The notes under the pieces are model-generated. The model did no database searches. It saw nothing but the letters and a program-made list of their open reading frames with translations, and had not been told where the DNA came from. 51,874 nt of DNA. Origin: an uncultured Clostridium sp. (GTDB taxonomy: Bacteria > Bacillota > Clostridia > Oscillospirales > Acutalibacteraceae). The translations under genes and the position numbers were made by a program. Within the stretch, counting starts at the first letter, position 1. Every line of letters begins with the position of its first letter. Location: assembly GCA_934717555.1 (NCBI GenBank), contig CAKUYY010000006.1, positions 1 to 51,874 of the forward strand, given 5' to 3'. Below are positions 7,723-15,790 of the stretch, piece by piece.

Positions 7723-7923
7723 ATGTCACAATTTTGGCTGGGTTCTGTTTTTCAGAGTTTGATGGGTCCGGTGGACACGGAAAATTTATGGGACGCTTTG
7801 GGGCTTCTGCTCAAGGGGATGAGCGGCATCCTGCTGGTGATGCTGCTGATTTTCCTGGTTATTGTGCTCCTTAACAAGATTTTCAAGAAAGGAAAACAAG
7901 AGCAGGAAGACAAAGCAGAATAA
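7723..7923 (+). CDS. Sodium-pump decarboxylase gamma-like subunit (OadG family)
   Basis: This 66-residue protein has a single membrane segment around residues 32-51 (KGMSGILLVMLLIFLVIVLL), then a NKIFKK basic cluster and a charged tail, which is the OadG pattern. In known pumps gamma assembles alpha and beta and binds zinc. GGAGGGG lies seven bases before the ATG, 12 bases after the beta stop, so the pair is co-transcribed. OadG proteins vary strongly in sequence, so the assignment leans on the hydrophobic pattern and the neighbour. Confidence 0.75.
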   Translation: MSQFWLGSVFQSLMGPVDTENLWDALGLLLKGMSGILLVMLLIFLVIVLLNKIFKKGKQEQEDKAE

Positions 7924-8001
7924 CGGAACGAATAAAAACCAATACCGGGACTGACGGGCTTTCCCAGCGGTTCCGCAACATAAAGGAGTTTAAGATTCAT
8001 A

Positions 8002-9438
8002 ATGGCAGAAAAGAAGATGGTGGAAGCAATCACTTCCATGGACGAAGATTTTTCTAAATGGTACACGGATGTCGTAAAAAAGGCGGAACTGATTGATTAT
8101 TCCAGTGTAAAGGGCTGCATGGTAATCCGTCCTTACGGGTATGCGATCTGGGAAAATATTCAACATGATTTGGACAGCCGGTTTAAAAAGACCGGCCACG
8201 AAAACGTATATATGCCCCTGTTTATCCCGGAAAGCCTTTTACAAAGGGAAAAGGATCATGTAGCGGGATTCGCCCCGGAAGTCGCGTGGGTAACGCAAGG
8301 GGGAGAGGAAAAACTGACAGAGCGTTTATGTGTCCGTCCCACCTCCGAGGTGTTGTTCTGCGAACATTATTCCAAGGTCATTAATTCTTATCGGGACCTG
8401 CCGAAGCTCTACAACCAGTGGTGCTCTGTGGTGCGCTGGGAAAAGACCACCCGTCCGTTCCTGCGTTCTTCCGAGTTCCTGTGGCAGGAAGGGCATACCA
8501 TGCATGAGACGGCGGAAGAGGCCCAGGAAGAAACCATGCGGATGCTCCATGTCTACGAGGATTTCTACCGGGAAACTTTAGCCATTCCTGCGGTAACCGG
8601 CAAAAAGACAGAAAAGGAGAAGTTTGCCGGCGCGCTGGCCACGTATACCATTGAACCCATGATGCACAACGGCGTGGCGCTGCAGGGCGGGACCAGCCAC
8701 TATTTCGGAGATGGGTTTGCCAAGAGCTTTGGCATCACCTTTACCGGCAGGGACAATACCCTGCAAAGTCCTTTCCAGACCTCTTGGGGCGTGTCCACCC
8801 GTATGATCGGTGCCATTATCATGGTGCACGGGGACGACAACGGGCTGGTGCTCCCGCCCAAAGTCGCCCCAATCCAGCTGGCCATCATCCCCATTGCCCA
8901 GCATAAGCCCGGCGTACTGGAAAAGGCAGCCCAGCTGAAAGAACGCTTGAGCGAGAAATTCCGCGTCAAGCTGGATGATTCCGATAATTCCGCCGGATGG
9001 AAGTTCAGCGAATACGAGATGAAGGGTGTCCCGCTGCGTTTGGAGATCGGCCCCAAGGATATTGAGAAAAACCAGTGTGTGCTGGTCCGCAGGGATAACC
9101 GGGAGAAGATTTTTGTCTCCCTGGATCATCTGGAGGAATCCGTGGAGCAGGCGTTGCAGGCGGTACACGACGGGATTTATCAGAAAGCGCTGGAAAATCT
9201 GGAAAACAAGACGCATGTGGCCCATACCCACGAGGAATTTTTGGATATCGCCAAAAATCAGCCCGGCTTCATCAAGGCCATGTGGTGCGGTGACAGCGCC
9301 TGTGAAGATAAGCTGAAAGAGGAGACCAATGGTGTCAAATCCAGATGTATCCCGTTTGAAGAGGAACACCTGGGGGATACCTGCGTATGCTGCGGGAAAC
9401 CGGCAAAGCATATGGTGTATTGGGGAAAACAGTATTAA
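8002..9438 (+). CDS. proS: Prolyl-tRNA synthetase (eukaryote/archaeal type, ProRS type 3)
   Basis: This 478-residue class II synthetase charges tRNA-Pro. The N-terminus with DFSKWYTDVVKKAELIDYS, the RPTSE motif 2 region (VRPTSEVLFCEHYSKVINSY), and the C-terminal cysteine-bearing tail (CVCCGKPAKHMVYWGKQY) are those of the archaeal/eukaryotic form. The long bacterial form with an editing insert would be about 570 residues. Some Clostridia carry this form. AAAGGAG sits about 13 bases before the ATG. A strong terminator follows, so it is probably the last gene of its unit. Confidence 0.95.
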   Translation: MAEKKMVEAITSMDEDFSKWYTDVVKKAELIDYSSVKGCMVIRPYGYAIWENIQHDLDSRFKKTGHENVYMPLFIPESLLQREKDHVAGFAPEVAWVTQGGEEKLTERLCVRPTSEVLFCEHYSKVINSYRDLPKLYNQWCSVVRWEKTTRPFLRSSEFLWQEGHTMHETAEEAQEETMRMLHVYEDFYRETLAIPAVTGKKTEKEKFAGALATYTIEPMMHNGVALQGGTSHYFGDGFAKSFGITFTGRDNTLQSPFQTSWGVSTRMIGAIIMVHGDDNGLVLPPKVAPIQLAIIPIAQHKPGVLEKAAQLKERLSEKFRVKLDDSDNSAGWKFSEYEMKGVPLRLEIGPKDIEKNQCVLVRRDNREKIFVSLDHLEESVEQALQAVHDGIYQKALENLENKTHVAHTHEEFLDIAKNQPGFIKAMWCGDSACEDKLKEETNGVKSRCIPFEEEHLGDTCVCCGKPAKHMVYWGKQY

Positions 9439-9456
9439 AATATCAGTATATCCACA

Positions 9457-9497
9457 AAGGGGCGGCGGAAACGGTTTCCGTTGCCCCTTCTTTTTAT
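9457..9497 (+). terminator. Terminator of proS
   Basis: AAGGGGCGGCGGAAAC pairs with GTTTCCGTTGCCCCTT, including two G-T pairs, to give a very stable hairpin followed by CTTTTTAT, 18 bases after the proS stop. Confidence 0.85.
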
Positions 9498-9628
9498 ATC
9501 AGTTTTCAGATCCTATGGATGGAACATACGGAGTTTTTTGATACGGAAAAAGAAAATACTTTCTTTCTATCTTATTTTGAGATACAATAGAAAATATGAT
9601 CAAGGAATAGAAAGGAATTTATCGGAAG

Positions 9629-10333
9629 ATGAAGCGAGTAAAACTTTACTATTTAATCATGGCGATTTTAATGGTGGTGTCTCTGCTGCTGGTGGCGTTG
9701 CGGGTCCCTTTTTCCCTGGATATTGTGGTTTTTGTCATGGGGGCCGTGTTTATCCTGGCGATTGTGCTGGGTATTTATACTTTGCGTAAAAAAAAGAAAG
9801 CTTTTTATCCTGTGTATACGACGGGAAAATGGGAAGATTTCCTCCCGGGATGCGCCAAATCCTTGACCGAGGACGGGTTTGACAAGAGGAAAAAGGTGGT
9901 GCGCCTGGTGGGGCGTACCATACATGCGGACTGTTTCTATCGCCAGAAACGGGAAGGGCTTCACGGCCTGGTATGTACCAGCGTGGTATTCCTGGAAGGG
10001 ATGGATACGTTAGAGAATGTCAAAGAAATTGAACCCAAGCTGGACGAACTGGCGGCGGAATGGATCTTGGAACAGAAACAGGGCAAGGCTTCGCTGCGCA
10101 ATGTCATCTGTTTTATACAGCCCCATTTTACCCATCCCATCAAAAAGTTCTGTACCGTGCCTTCCTATTCCTATCCGTACTATTCCACCTCTATGGTGGC
10201 TTATGAAACCTCTTCCAACCGCCTGTTTTATTTAGCGGGCAACGATTTTGCCAAGCCGGGATTCCGGAAAGCGGTGGCGTTGGTAGAAAAGCATATGGCC
10301 TCAGGAAAACTTCCGAAGGATGAGGAAGAATAG
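9629..10333 (+). CDS. Unknown membrane protein, first of a tandem paralogous pair
   Basis: I do not recognise this 234-residue protein. It has two N-terminal membrane helices (about residues 5-26 and 29-52) followed by RKKKKA, so the remaining 180 residues should face the cytoplasm. That domain contains VVFLEGMDTLENV near residue 123 and PYYSTSMVAYETSSNRLFYL near residue 188. Both segments recur in the next gene in the same order with the same spacing. There are no catalytic or metal-binding motifs I can name. It is separated from its paralogue by 12 bases and is presumably co-transcribed. Confidence 0.75.
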   Translation: MKRVKLYYLIMAILMVVSLLLVALRVPFSLDIVVFVMGAVFILAIVLGIYTLRKKKKAFYPVYTTGKWEDFLPGCAKSLTEDGFDKRKKVVRLVGRTIHADCFYRQKREGLHGLVCTSVVFLEGMDTLENVKEIEPKLDELAAEWILEQKQGKASLRNVICFIQPHFTHPIKKFCTVPSYSYPYYSTSMVAYETSSNRLFYLAGNDFAKPGFRKAVALVEKHMASGKLPKDEEE

Positions 10334-10345
10334 AGAGGATTTGGC

Positions 10346-11095
10346 ATGAACGCCGGAGCGAAAAAACTATTTTTTCAATGGATTACGCCGCCCTCTGTTC
10401 TGTTTATCCTGGGGGTCATATTGTCCTGCATGGATCAGGGGGAGGAATGGACGAATTATACAACGATAGCGGTCATTCTGCTTTCTTGCGGAATTTTAGG
10501 CTGGATCATTTGTTTTGCTGTTTTGTTCCGAAAGAGAAAAAATGCCATTTCTGTGGTTACTTCCTATTGGAGGGGAAAAGATTTTTGCCAGGAATTGACG
10601 AAGGAACTCCAGAAAAACGGGTTTGACTTTGCGCAATGGAAGATCCCAATTGCGGCGGGCCGTTTGACCACCGTGCACTTTTTTGGCGGGATGGAACGGG
10701 TAGGGAGAAAACAGGCGGCGATCACGGTGGTGCTCCTGGAAGGGATTGAGAACCTGGAAGACTGCATGGCCATAGAGATGTCTTTGCAGGAATTGAGGCA
10801 GCGGTGGTATCAAAAAAGGCTCAAGAGGAAGGCGATGCCGGCGGATATTGTATGTTTCCTCCAGGACCGCTTGGAACCGGGGATTGAGTATTTTTGTACC
10901 CATCCTAAAAAATATCCCTATCCTTATCTTTCTTGTATCATGGTGGGATATGAGAAAGATACCCGCCGCCTTTTCTATGCCAGGGGAGAGAATTTTGTGA
11001 CAGAGGGGTTTGCCAAGGCTTCCTCCTGTATTGAAAATTATTTTGTATATCAGGATTCTATCCATGTTGTTCCACAAGAGAAGGAAAAAACATAA
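10346..11095 (+). CDS. Unknown membrane protein, second of a tandem paralogous pair
   Basis: This 249-residue paralogue of the gene before it has two N-terminal membrane segments (about residues 14-28 and 37-60) followed by RKRKN. The soluble domain matches the upstream protein in TVVLLEGIENLED, IVCFLQD, FCTHPKKYPYPY and MVGYEKDTRRLFYARGENF, though overall identity appears modest, implying an old duplication. AGAGAGGA precedes the ATG at 10346. A terminator shared with the convergent gene follows. The function is unknown; the paralogues may form a hetero-oligomer, which is conjecture. Confidence 0.75.
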   Translation: MNAGAKKLFFQWITPPSVLFILGVILSCMDQGEEWTNYTTIAVILLSCGILGWIICFAVLFRKRKNAISVVTSYWRGKDFCQELTKELQKNGFDFAQWKIPIAAGRLTTVHFFGGMERVGRKQAAITVVLLEGIENLEDCMAIEMSLQELRQRWYQKRLKRKAMPADIVCFLQDRLEPGIEYFCTHPKKYPYPYLSCIMVGYEKDTRRLFYARGENFVTEGFAKASSCIENYFVYQDSIHVVPQEKEKT

Positions 11096-11154
11096 CTGGA
11101 AGAACGTCTTTTCTATATTTGTTTTGGGAATACCCAAAGTCCGGTATACATAGA

Positions 11155-11204
11155 AAAAACGCATTTTGCAGAGAGACGGAAAATTCCTTACAAAATGCGT
11201 TTTT
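11155..11204. terminator. Bidirectional terminator between convergent genes
   Basis: AAAACGCATTTTG (arm ending 11168) and CAAAATGCGTTTT (from 11191) form a 13-bp stem with a 22-base loop, with A runs before and T runs after. It can end transcripts from both sides. Confidence 0.75.
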
Positions 11205-11272
11205 CTTTTCGTTATTTTCTATTTTTTACTGGTGTAAAAAGAATTTGCCATGATTTCTTGATATCCCAATTT

Positions 11273-12178
11273 CTATACTTTTCCCTGGCTGCTGTCCAAT
11301 AAATATCGCATCACAGCGGCGGCGTTTTCTTCCCCGATGTAAAAAAGCTTTCCCGATTGATAGAGATTGGTAAAAAGATACCCATTTTCCGATACGCTGA
11401 TAGATGCATCGGGTTCCCCAGCGAGTTCCATGGAAACCTCAATTGTTAATTTATCACAGGCGTGAAATGCATTGAAAATATCGGTATCGTTGGGATCATA
11501 ATAGGCGGCCGAGGAATTAGCGAAAATGATGTCCCAAAGGGGCTTTGCATCTGTGATGGTATATTGCTGTTCCTGGTTCCCAGAAACGTACGCGATGGAT
11601 TTGATTTGAAGATTTTCCCTTAAATTGAGGTTAACTGCGAATTCCCCCAGTGTTTGAGGAGTATAGGAATGGGGGAAATAGGTATAAAATCCGTCCGTCC
11701 CTTTGTATTGGATGGCTACCAGATAATCCCGTCCTATCCCTTGAACCGCGTAAACGTCGGCGTCGATGGTTTCCTGCCTGGCGTTTTCTTTATCCTTATA
11801 ATAGGTAGGGTCCGCCGTATCATAGCCGGTCAGGGTAGTTTGAAAAAGAAACTCACTTACTTTTTCTTTGGGAATGGTATGGTGAGTGGTGGTAAACAGG
11901 TTTTCTCCTATCAGCAGATCGGGATATTTATCGGGAAGGTCAAGTTCCTCCCAACTACTCATTTTTGCGATTCCCATGGTCATGCCGCTTACATACTCTT
12001 CCGGGATGGAAGGGGTAGAGGATGGTTTCCGAAGCATAGGAATGATAATGGAAGAAGAAATTCCTAGGACTCCAACACAACCGATGATCCCAATCGCATA
12101 CTTTTGGATTTTTTTCTTTTTCTTGTCTGCTGGAACAAGGCTATGTATTTCCCTGCCGCGAAGAAATTTACACTTCAT
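11273..12178 (-). CDS. Unknown single-pass, probably extracytoplasmic protein
   Basis: This is a 301-residue protein I cannot assign. A basic N-terminus with KKKKK is followed by one membrane helix (about residues 28-48, IGIIGCVGVLGISSSIIIPML) and then a roughly 250-residue hydrophilic domain predicted outside. That layout recalls anti-sigma factors and the C-terminal domains of surface signalling proteins, but no sigma factor gene is adjacent and I see no zinc-type anti-sigma motif. GAGGTG lies nine bases before the ATG. It is transcribed alone, against the gene pair upstream. Confidence 0.7.
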   Translation of the reverse strand: MKCKFLRGREIHSLVPADKKKKKIQKYAIGIIGCVGVLGISSSIIIPMLRKPSSTPSIPEEYVSGMTMGIAKMSSWEELDLPDKYPDLLIGENLFTTTHHTIPKEKVSEFLFQTTLTGYDTADPTYYKDKENARQETIDADVYAVQGIGRDYLVAIQYKGTDGFYTYFPHSYTPQTLGEFAVNLNLRENLQIKSIAYVSGNQEQQYTITDAKPLWDIIFANSSAAYYDPNDTDIFNAFHACDKLTIEVSMELAGEPDASISVSENGYLFTNLYQSGKLFYIGEENAAAVMRYLLDSSQGKV

Positions 12179-12567
12179 AAAAGAATCACCTCATATCTTT
12201 TTTATAGATGGGTTTGGCTTTTATGGAAAGGGGATCAATCATAAGGGAAAAAGATATACAATGGATTGCAGAGAGGATGACCAATCAAAATAGAAGTTTC
12301 TTCTTTTCGGTTTTAAATTAAGATTTTTATAATCTTATTATATCATAAAATAAGAAATAGATAGCTGTATGTCAAAATGGAAAGGAAATTTTTTAGGTAA
12401 GACGTATTATAGGAAGAGAATAAATTAAAGATATAAGATACAAAACTTTATTGCTTTCATGATTTGTATAAAAAATAATCTTAAATTGGGGAAAACAGTA
12501 CAATCATACAAAGATAAATTGATACAAAAAGAAGCCCCAAAATTCTTGCAAAAATACAGAAAAAAGC
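12179..12567. other. AT-rich gene-free region upstream of the ribosomal superoperon
   Basis: About 390 bases of strongly AT-biased sequence between the minus-strand unknown gene and the S10 operon promoter. The promoter of the minus-strand gene should be within the first 100 bases but is not obvious. No RNA gene, repeat or credible ORF was found. Confidence 0.5.
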
Positions 12568-12596
12568 TTGCATTTCCCGGTTTGGTATGGTATTAT
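12568..12596 (+). promoter_or_regulatory. Promoter of the S10-spc-alpha superoperon
   Basis: TTGCAT (12568-12573), 17 bases, TATTAT (12591-12596), overlapped by TATAAT three bases further on. Transcription would begin near 12604, leaving about 280 bases of leader before rpsJ. Early in the leader CGGCGA-gta-TCGCCG (12641-12655) followed by GTTTTT is a further hairpin. Confidence 0.65.
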
Positions 12597-12732
12597 AATG
12601 GAGCGTGACTGCAATAGATATGCGATGAAGCGGGAGGTTGCGGCGAGTATCGCCGGTTTTTCCGTGGAGTATGTCCGATTTTAAACCGGGCGACAAGAAT
12701 ATGTGGGTATGAAGTGGAGCAAAGGAGTTGCT

Positions 12733-12768
12733 ATGCTCTATTTATGCCTAGACGCTTTTCGATTTTGA
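12733..12768 (+). CDS. Candidate 11-residue leader peptide upstream of rpsJ
   Basis: The ORF reads MLYLCLDAFRF and then TGA. AAAGGAG (12721-12727) lies five bases upstream of the ATG, as good a ribosome binding site as those of the ribosomal genes. The stop codon ends one base before the terminator stem begins at 12770, so a ribosome finishing this ORF would cover the 5' arm. Translation has not been shown and the ORF could be fortuitous. Confidence 0.4.
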   Translation: MLYLCLDAFRF

Positions 12769-12769
12769 C

Positions 12770-12805
12770 CCGGATCGACTTTGATAAAAGTTAATCCGGT
12801 TTTTC
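12770..12805 (+). terminator. Intrinsic terminator in the S10 operon leader (attenuator)
   Basis: CCGGAT (12770-12775) pairs with ATCCGG (12794-12799), with an inner ACTTT/AAAGT helix and GATA loop, followed by TTTTTC. It is 80 bases before rpsJ. Its 3' arm CCGGTTT can alternatively pair with AAACCGG at 12683-12689, a possible antiterminator. A further hairpin, AACACCC/GGGTGTT (12821-12838), follows. Confidence 0.75.
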
Positions 12806-12884
12806 AATGTCAAGAGAAGAAACACCCGGCGGGGTGTTAAGAAGAAAAGCGCCGCCCGCCAACTAAACAAGGAGGCGATCACCA

Positions 12885-13196
12885 GTGGCAGTCAAGGAAA
12901 AAATCAGAATCAGACTCAAGGGTTACGATCATCAGTTGGTGGATCAATCCGCTGAGAAAATCGTACAGACAGCGAAGCGCACAGGCGCCCGGGTATCCGG
13001 CCCCGTCCCGCTGCCTACCGAAAAGCAGATCATCACCATTCTGCGCGCTGTTCATAAGTATAAGGACAGCCGTGAGCAGTTCGAGATGAGAACCCACAAG
13101 AGACTGATCGACATTCTCAGACCGTCCAATAAGACGGTTGAGTCTTTGATGAGCTTGGAGCTCCCTGCCGGCGTTGAGATCGAGATTAAACTGTAA
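12885..13196 (+). CDS. rpsJ: 30S ribosomal protein S10
   Basis: The 103-residue S10 (NusE) sits in the 30S head and also serves in transcription antitermination and transcription-translation coupling with NusB/NusG. The sequence KEKIRIRLKGYDHQLVDQSA and GPVPLPTEKQIITILRAVHKYK are canonical. It starts with GTG 12885; AAGGAGG lies nine bases upstream. It is the first gene of the superoperon, behind the leader terminator. tuf and fus are not directly upstream as they are in many bacteria. Confidence 0.98.
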   Translation: MAVKEKIRIRLKGYDHQLVDQSAEKIVQTAKRTGARVSGPVPLPTEKQIITILRAVHKYKDSREQFEMRTHKRLIDILRPSNKTVESLMSLELPAGVEIEIKL

Positions 13197-13270
13197 TCTC
13201 AGTCTGAACCTACCGTGCGGAAGTGGTCAAGTTGGCGAAAGCCAACCAATAACCTACAGGAGGTAACATA

Positions 13271-13903
13271 ATGCAAAAAGCGATCATCGGCAAGAAGATC
13301 GGTATGACCCAGATCTTCGATGAAAAGGGAAAAGTCATTCCCGTCACTGTCGTAGAAGCTGGACCCTGCGTGGTCTCTCAGAAGAAAACCGTGGAAAACG
13401 ACGGCTATGCTTCTGTACAGATTGGCTTCGGCGACCTGAAAGCCCACAAGGTGAATAAGCCTATGGCTGGTCACTTTGCAAAGGGTAACGTAGCTCCCAA
13501 GAGAACGCTGCGTGAATTCCGCTTTGACGATACCGACGCTTACAATGTAGGCGACATCATCAAGGCAGACGTCTTTGCAGCCGGCGACAAAGTTGATGTT
13601 TCCGGTACCAGCAAAGGTAAAGGATATGCCGGCGTAATTAAGCGCTGGAATTTCCAGAGATTGAAAGAGACACACGGTTCCGGTCCTGTTGCCCGCCATG
13701 GCGGTTCCAACGGCGCCTGCTCCTCTCCGTCCAGAGTTTGGAAGGGCCTGAAAATGGCCGGCCATCTGGGTGCAGAGAAAGTGACCGTTCAGAATCTGCA
13801 GGTTGTCAAGGTGGATGCCGAGAACAACCTCATCGCGATCAAGGGTGCAATCCCCGGCCCGAACGGCGGCACGGTAGTCATCCGCGATAGCGTGAAGGCG
13901 TAA
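13271..13903 (+). CDS. rplC: 50S ribosomal protein L3
   Basis: This 210-residue early-assembly protein of the large subunit extends a loop towards the peptidyl transferase centre. IGKKIGMTQIFDEKGK at the N-terminus and GKGYAGVIKRWNF plus HGSGPVARHGG in the central extension are diagnostic. GGAGG lies eight bases before the ATG. The 74-base gap after rpsJ is the largest in the first part of the operon and shows only a weak hairpin (GTTGGCGAAAGCCAAC). Confidence 0.98.
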   Translation: MQKAIIGKKIGMTQIFDEKGKVIPVTVVEAGPCVVSQKKTVENDGYASVQIGFGDLKAHKVNKPMAGHFAKGNVAPKRTLREFRFDDTDAYNVGDIIKADVFAAGDKVDVSGTSKGKGYAGVIKRWNFQRLKETHGSGPVARHGGSNGACSSPSRVWKGLKMAGHLGAEKVTVQNLQVVKVDAENNLIAIKGAIPGPNGGTVVIRDSVKA

Positions 13904-13920
13904 GGGAAGGAGGAATTAGA

Positions 13921-14544
13921 ATGCCTAAAGTAGCAGTGCTTGATATGCAAGGCAAGGAGGTCGGCAGCGTAGAGCTTTCCGACGCCATTTTTGGAATCGA
14001 ACCCAACGCCAATGTAATGCACGATGTGGTGAAAAACTATCTGGCCAACCAGCGCCAGGGTACCCAGTCCGCGCTGACCCGCGCGGAGGTTTCCGGCGGC
14101 GGAAAGAAGCCGTGGAGACAAAAGGGAACCGGCCATGCCAGACAGGGTTCTACCCGCGCTCCCCAGTGGACTCACGGCGGTATCGTATTTGCCCCGAAGC
14201 CACGCAGTTATCGTTACACCCTCAATAGAAAGGTGAAGAGACTGGCTATGAAGTCCGCCTTCTCCGCCAAGGTGCAGGATAACAACCTGGTCGTGCTGGA
14301 TGCTATTCAGCTCGACGAGTTTAAGACAAAGACCATCGTAACTATGCTCAACGCACTGGGCGCCGACAAAAAGGCCCTGATCGTACTCCCCGAGGTGAAT
14401 GAGAAAGTTATCAGATCTGCAAACAACATTCCCGGCGTAAAGACCACCCAGGTCAACACCCTGAATGTGTATGATATGCTCCATGCTGATAAGCTGATCG
14501 TCCTCAAGGATGCGGTGAGCAAGATCGAGGAGGTGTACGCATAA
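13921..14544 (+). CDS. rplD: 50S ribosomal protein L4
   Basis: The 207-residue L4 lines the peptide exit tunnel. The long internal loop with KPWRQKGTGHARQGS and HGGIVFAPKPRSY is conserved. In E. coli L4 represses its own S10 operon by leader binding; whether that holds here is unknown, but a terminator-bearing leader exists at 12604-12884. AAGGAGG precedes the ATG by seven bases. The stop overlaps the rplW start (TAATG). Confidence 0.98.
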   Translation: MPKVAVLDMQGKEVGSVELSDAIFGIEPNANVMHDVVKNYLANQRQGTQSALTRAEVSGGGKKPWRQKGTGHARQGSTRAPQWTHGGIVFAPKPRSYRYTLNRKVKRLAMKSAFSAKVQDNNLVVLDAIQLDEFKTKTIVTMLNALGADKKALIVLPEVNEKVIRSANNIPGVKTTQVNTLNVYDMLHADKLIVLKDAVSKIEEVYA

Positions 14545-14834
14545 TGGCAGCACAGGATATTGTCATCCGCCCCATTATCACCGAAAAAAGCATGTCTGGT
14601 ATGGCTGAAAAGAAGTATGCTTTTGAAGTCAAGAAGGACGCCAATAAAATCGAGATTGCCAAAGCAGTGGAAGAGCTTTTCAACGTAAAGGTAGCTAAGG
14701 TCAACACCCTGAACGTGAGAGGCCATCTGCGCCGCCAGGGAAGAACCGAGGGCTACACCCCCTCTTGGAAGAAAGCTTATGTTACCCTGAAAGAGGATAG
14801 CAAGCCGATCGAGTTCTTCGAAGGCATGATGTAA
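14544..14834 (+). CDS. rplW: 50S ribosomal protein L23
   Basis: The 96-residue L23 lies at the tunnel exit and is the docking point for trigger factor and signal recognition particle. DIVIRPIITEKSM, YAFEVKKDANKIEIAKAVE and KVAKVNTLNVRG match the family. It is coupled to rplD by a one-base TAATG overlap. The 97-base gap after it holds two small hairpins (CTGCTT/AAGCAG and GGGAAG/CTTCCC) ahead of rplB. Confidence 0.98.
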   Translation: MAAQDIVIRPIITEKSMSGMAEKKYAFEVKKDANKIEIAKAVEELFNVKVAKVNTLNVRGHLRRQGRTEGYTPSWKKAYVTLKEDSKPIEFFEGMM

Positions 14835-14931
14835 TCATCTGCTTCCCCAGTAAAACGGGTAGAAAAGCAGAGGCAACGTATGGGAAGTACGGCAGCTTCC
14901 CGCAAAGCCATCATGAGGAGTGTGAAACCGA

Positions 14932-15765
14932 ATGCCTATTATCAATTATAAGCCGACAACACCCGCACGGCGTAATATGTCGGTTACCGATTATTCCGGA
15001 TTGTCCAAAGTGGCGCCCGAGAAGAGCCTTCTCGCCCCGCTGAATAAAAAGTCCGGTCGTAATAGCTACGGTAGAATCACCGTTCGTCACAGAGGCGGCG
15101 GAAACCGTAGAAAATATCGTATCATTGACTTCAAGCGTCAGAAATTTGACGTTCCGGGTAAGGTTCTTACCCTGGAGTATGACCCCAACCGTTCCGCTCA
15201 CATCGCTCTCATCCAGTATGAGGACGGCGAGAAGAGATATATCATCGCTCCCAACGGCCTGAAGGTAGGCGACACTGTTGTGGCGGGAGCCAGCGCGGAT
15301 ATTAAGCCCGGCAACGCTCTGCCGCTTCTCAATATCCCCACCGGTACCTTCGTGCACAACGTAGAGCTGTATCCCGGCAAGGGCGCCCAGATCGCCCGCG
15401 CGGCTGGCAACATGGCTCAGCTGATGGCCAAGGAAAACAATATGGCTCTTCTGAGACTGCCTTCCGGCGAACTGAGAAACGTTTCTGTTGATTGCATGGC
15501 CACCATTGGCCAGGTAGGCAACATCGACCATGAAAACGTCAAGATTGGTAAAGCCGGCCGTAAGCGCAACATGGGTTGGAGACCGACTGTCCGCGGTTCT
15601 GTTATGAACCCCTGCGATCACCCGCACGGTGGTGGTGAAGGTAAATCCCCCGTTGGACGTCCCGGACCTGTTACCCCGTGGGGCAAACCGGCTCTTGGTT
15701 ACAAGACTCGCGCCAAGCACAACCGCTCCGATAAATTTATCGTGAAGCGCAGAAACGGCAAGTAA
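14932..15765 (+). CDS. rplB: 50S ribosomal protein L2
   Basis: The 277-residue L2 is the most conserved large-subunit protein and is needed for subunit joining and peptidyl transfer. It has the OB-fold RNA-binding half and the SH3-like half, plus the MNPCDHPHGGGEGKSP loop whose histidine reaches the catalytic region. AGGAG lies 12 bases before the ATG. Confidence 0.98.
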   Translation: MPIINYKPTTPARRNMSVTDYSGLSKVAPEKSLLAPLNKKSGRNSYGRITVRHRGGGNRRKYRIIDFKRQKFDVPGKVLTLEYDPNRSAHIALIQYEDGEKRYIIAPNGLKVGDTVVAGASADIKPGNALPLLNIPTGTFVHNVELYPGKGAQIARAAGNMAQLMAKENNMALLRLPSGELRNVSVDCMATIGQVGNIDHENVKIGKAGRKRNMGWRPTVRGSVMNPCDHPHGGGEGKSPVGRPGPVTPWGKPALGYKTRAKHNRSDKFIVKRRNGK

Positions 15766-15790
15766 GGCGTACGGAAAGGAGCTTAGACTT

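Noticed and set aside
12625..12684. 19-codon ORF earlier in the S10 leader
   Set aside because: It lacks a ribosome binding site, and its sequence is dominated by the CGGCGA/TCGCCG hairpin.
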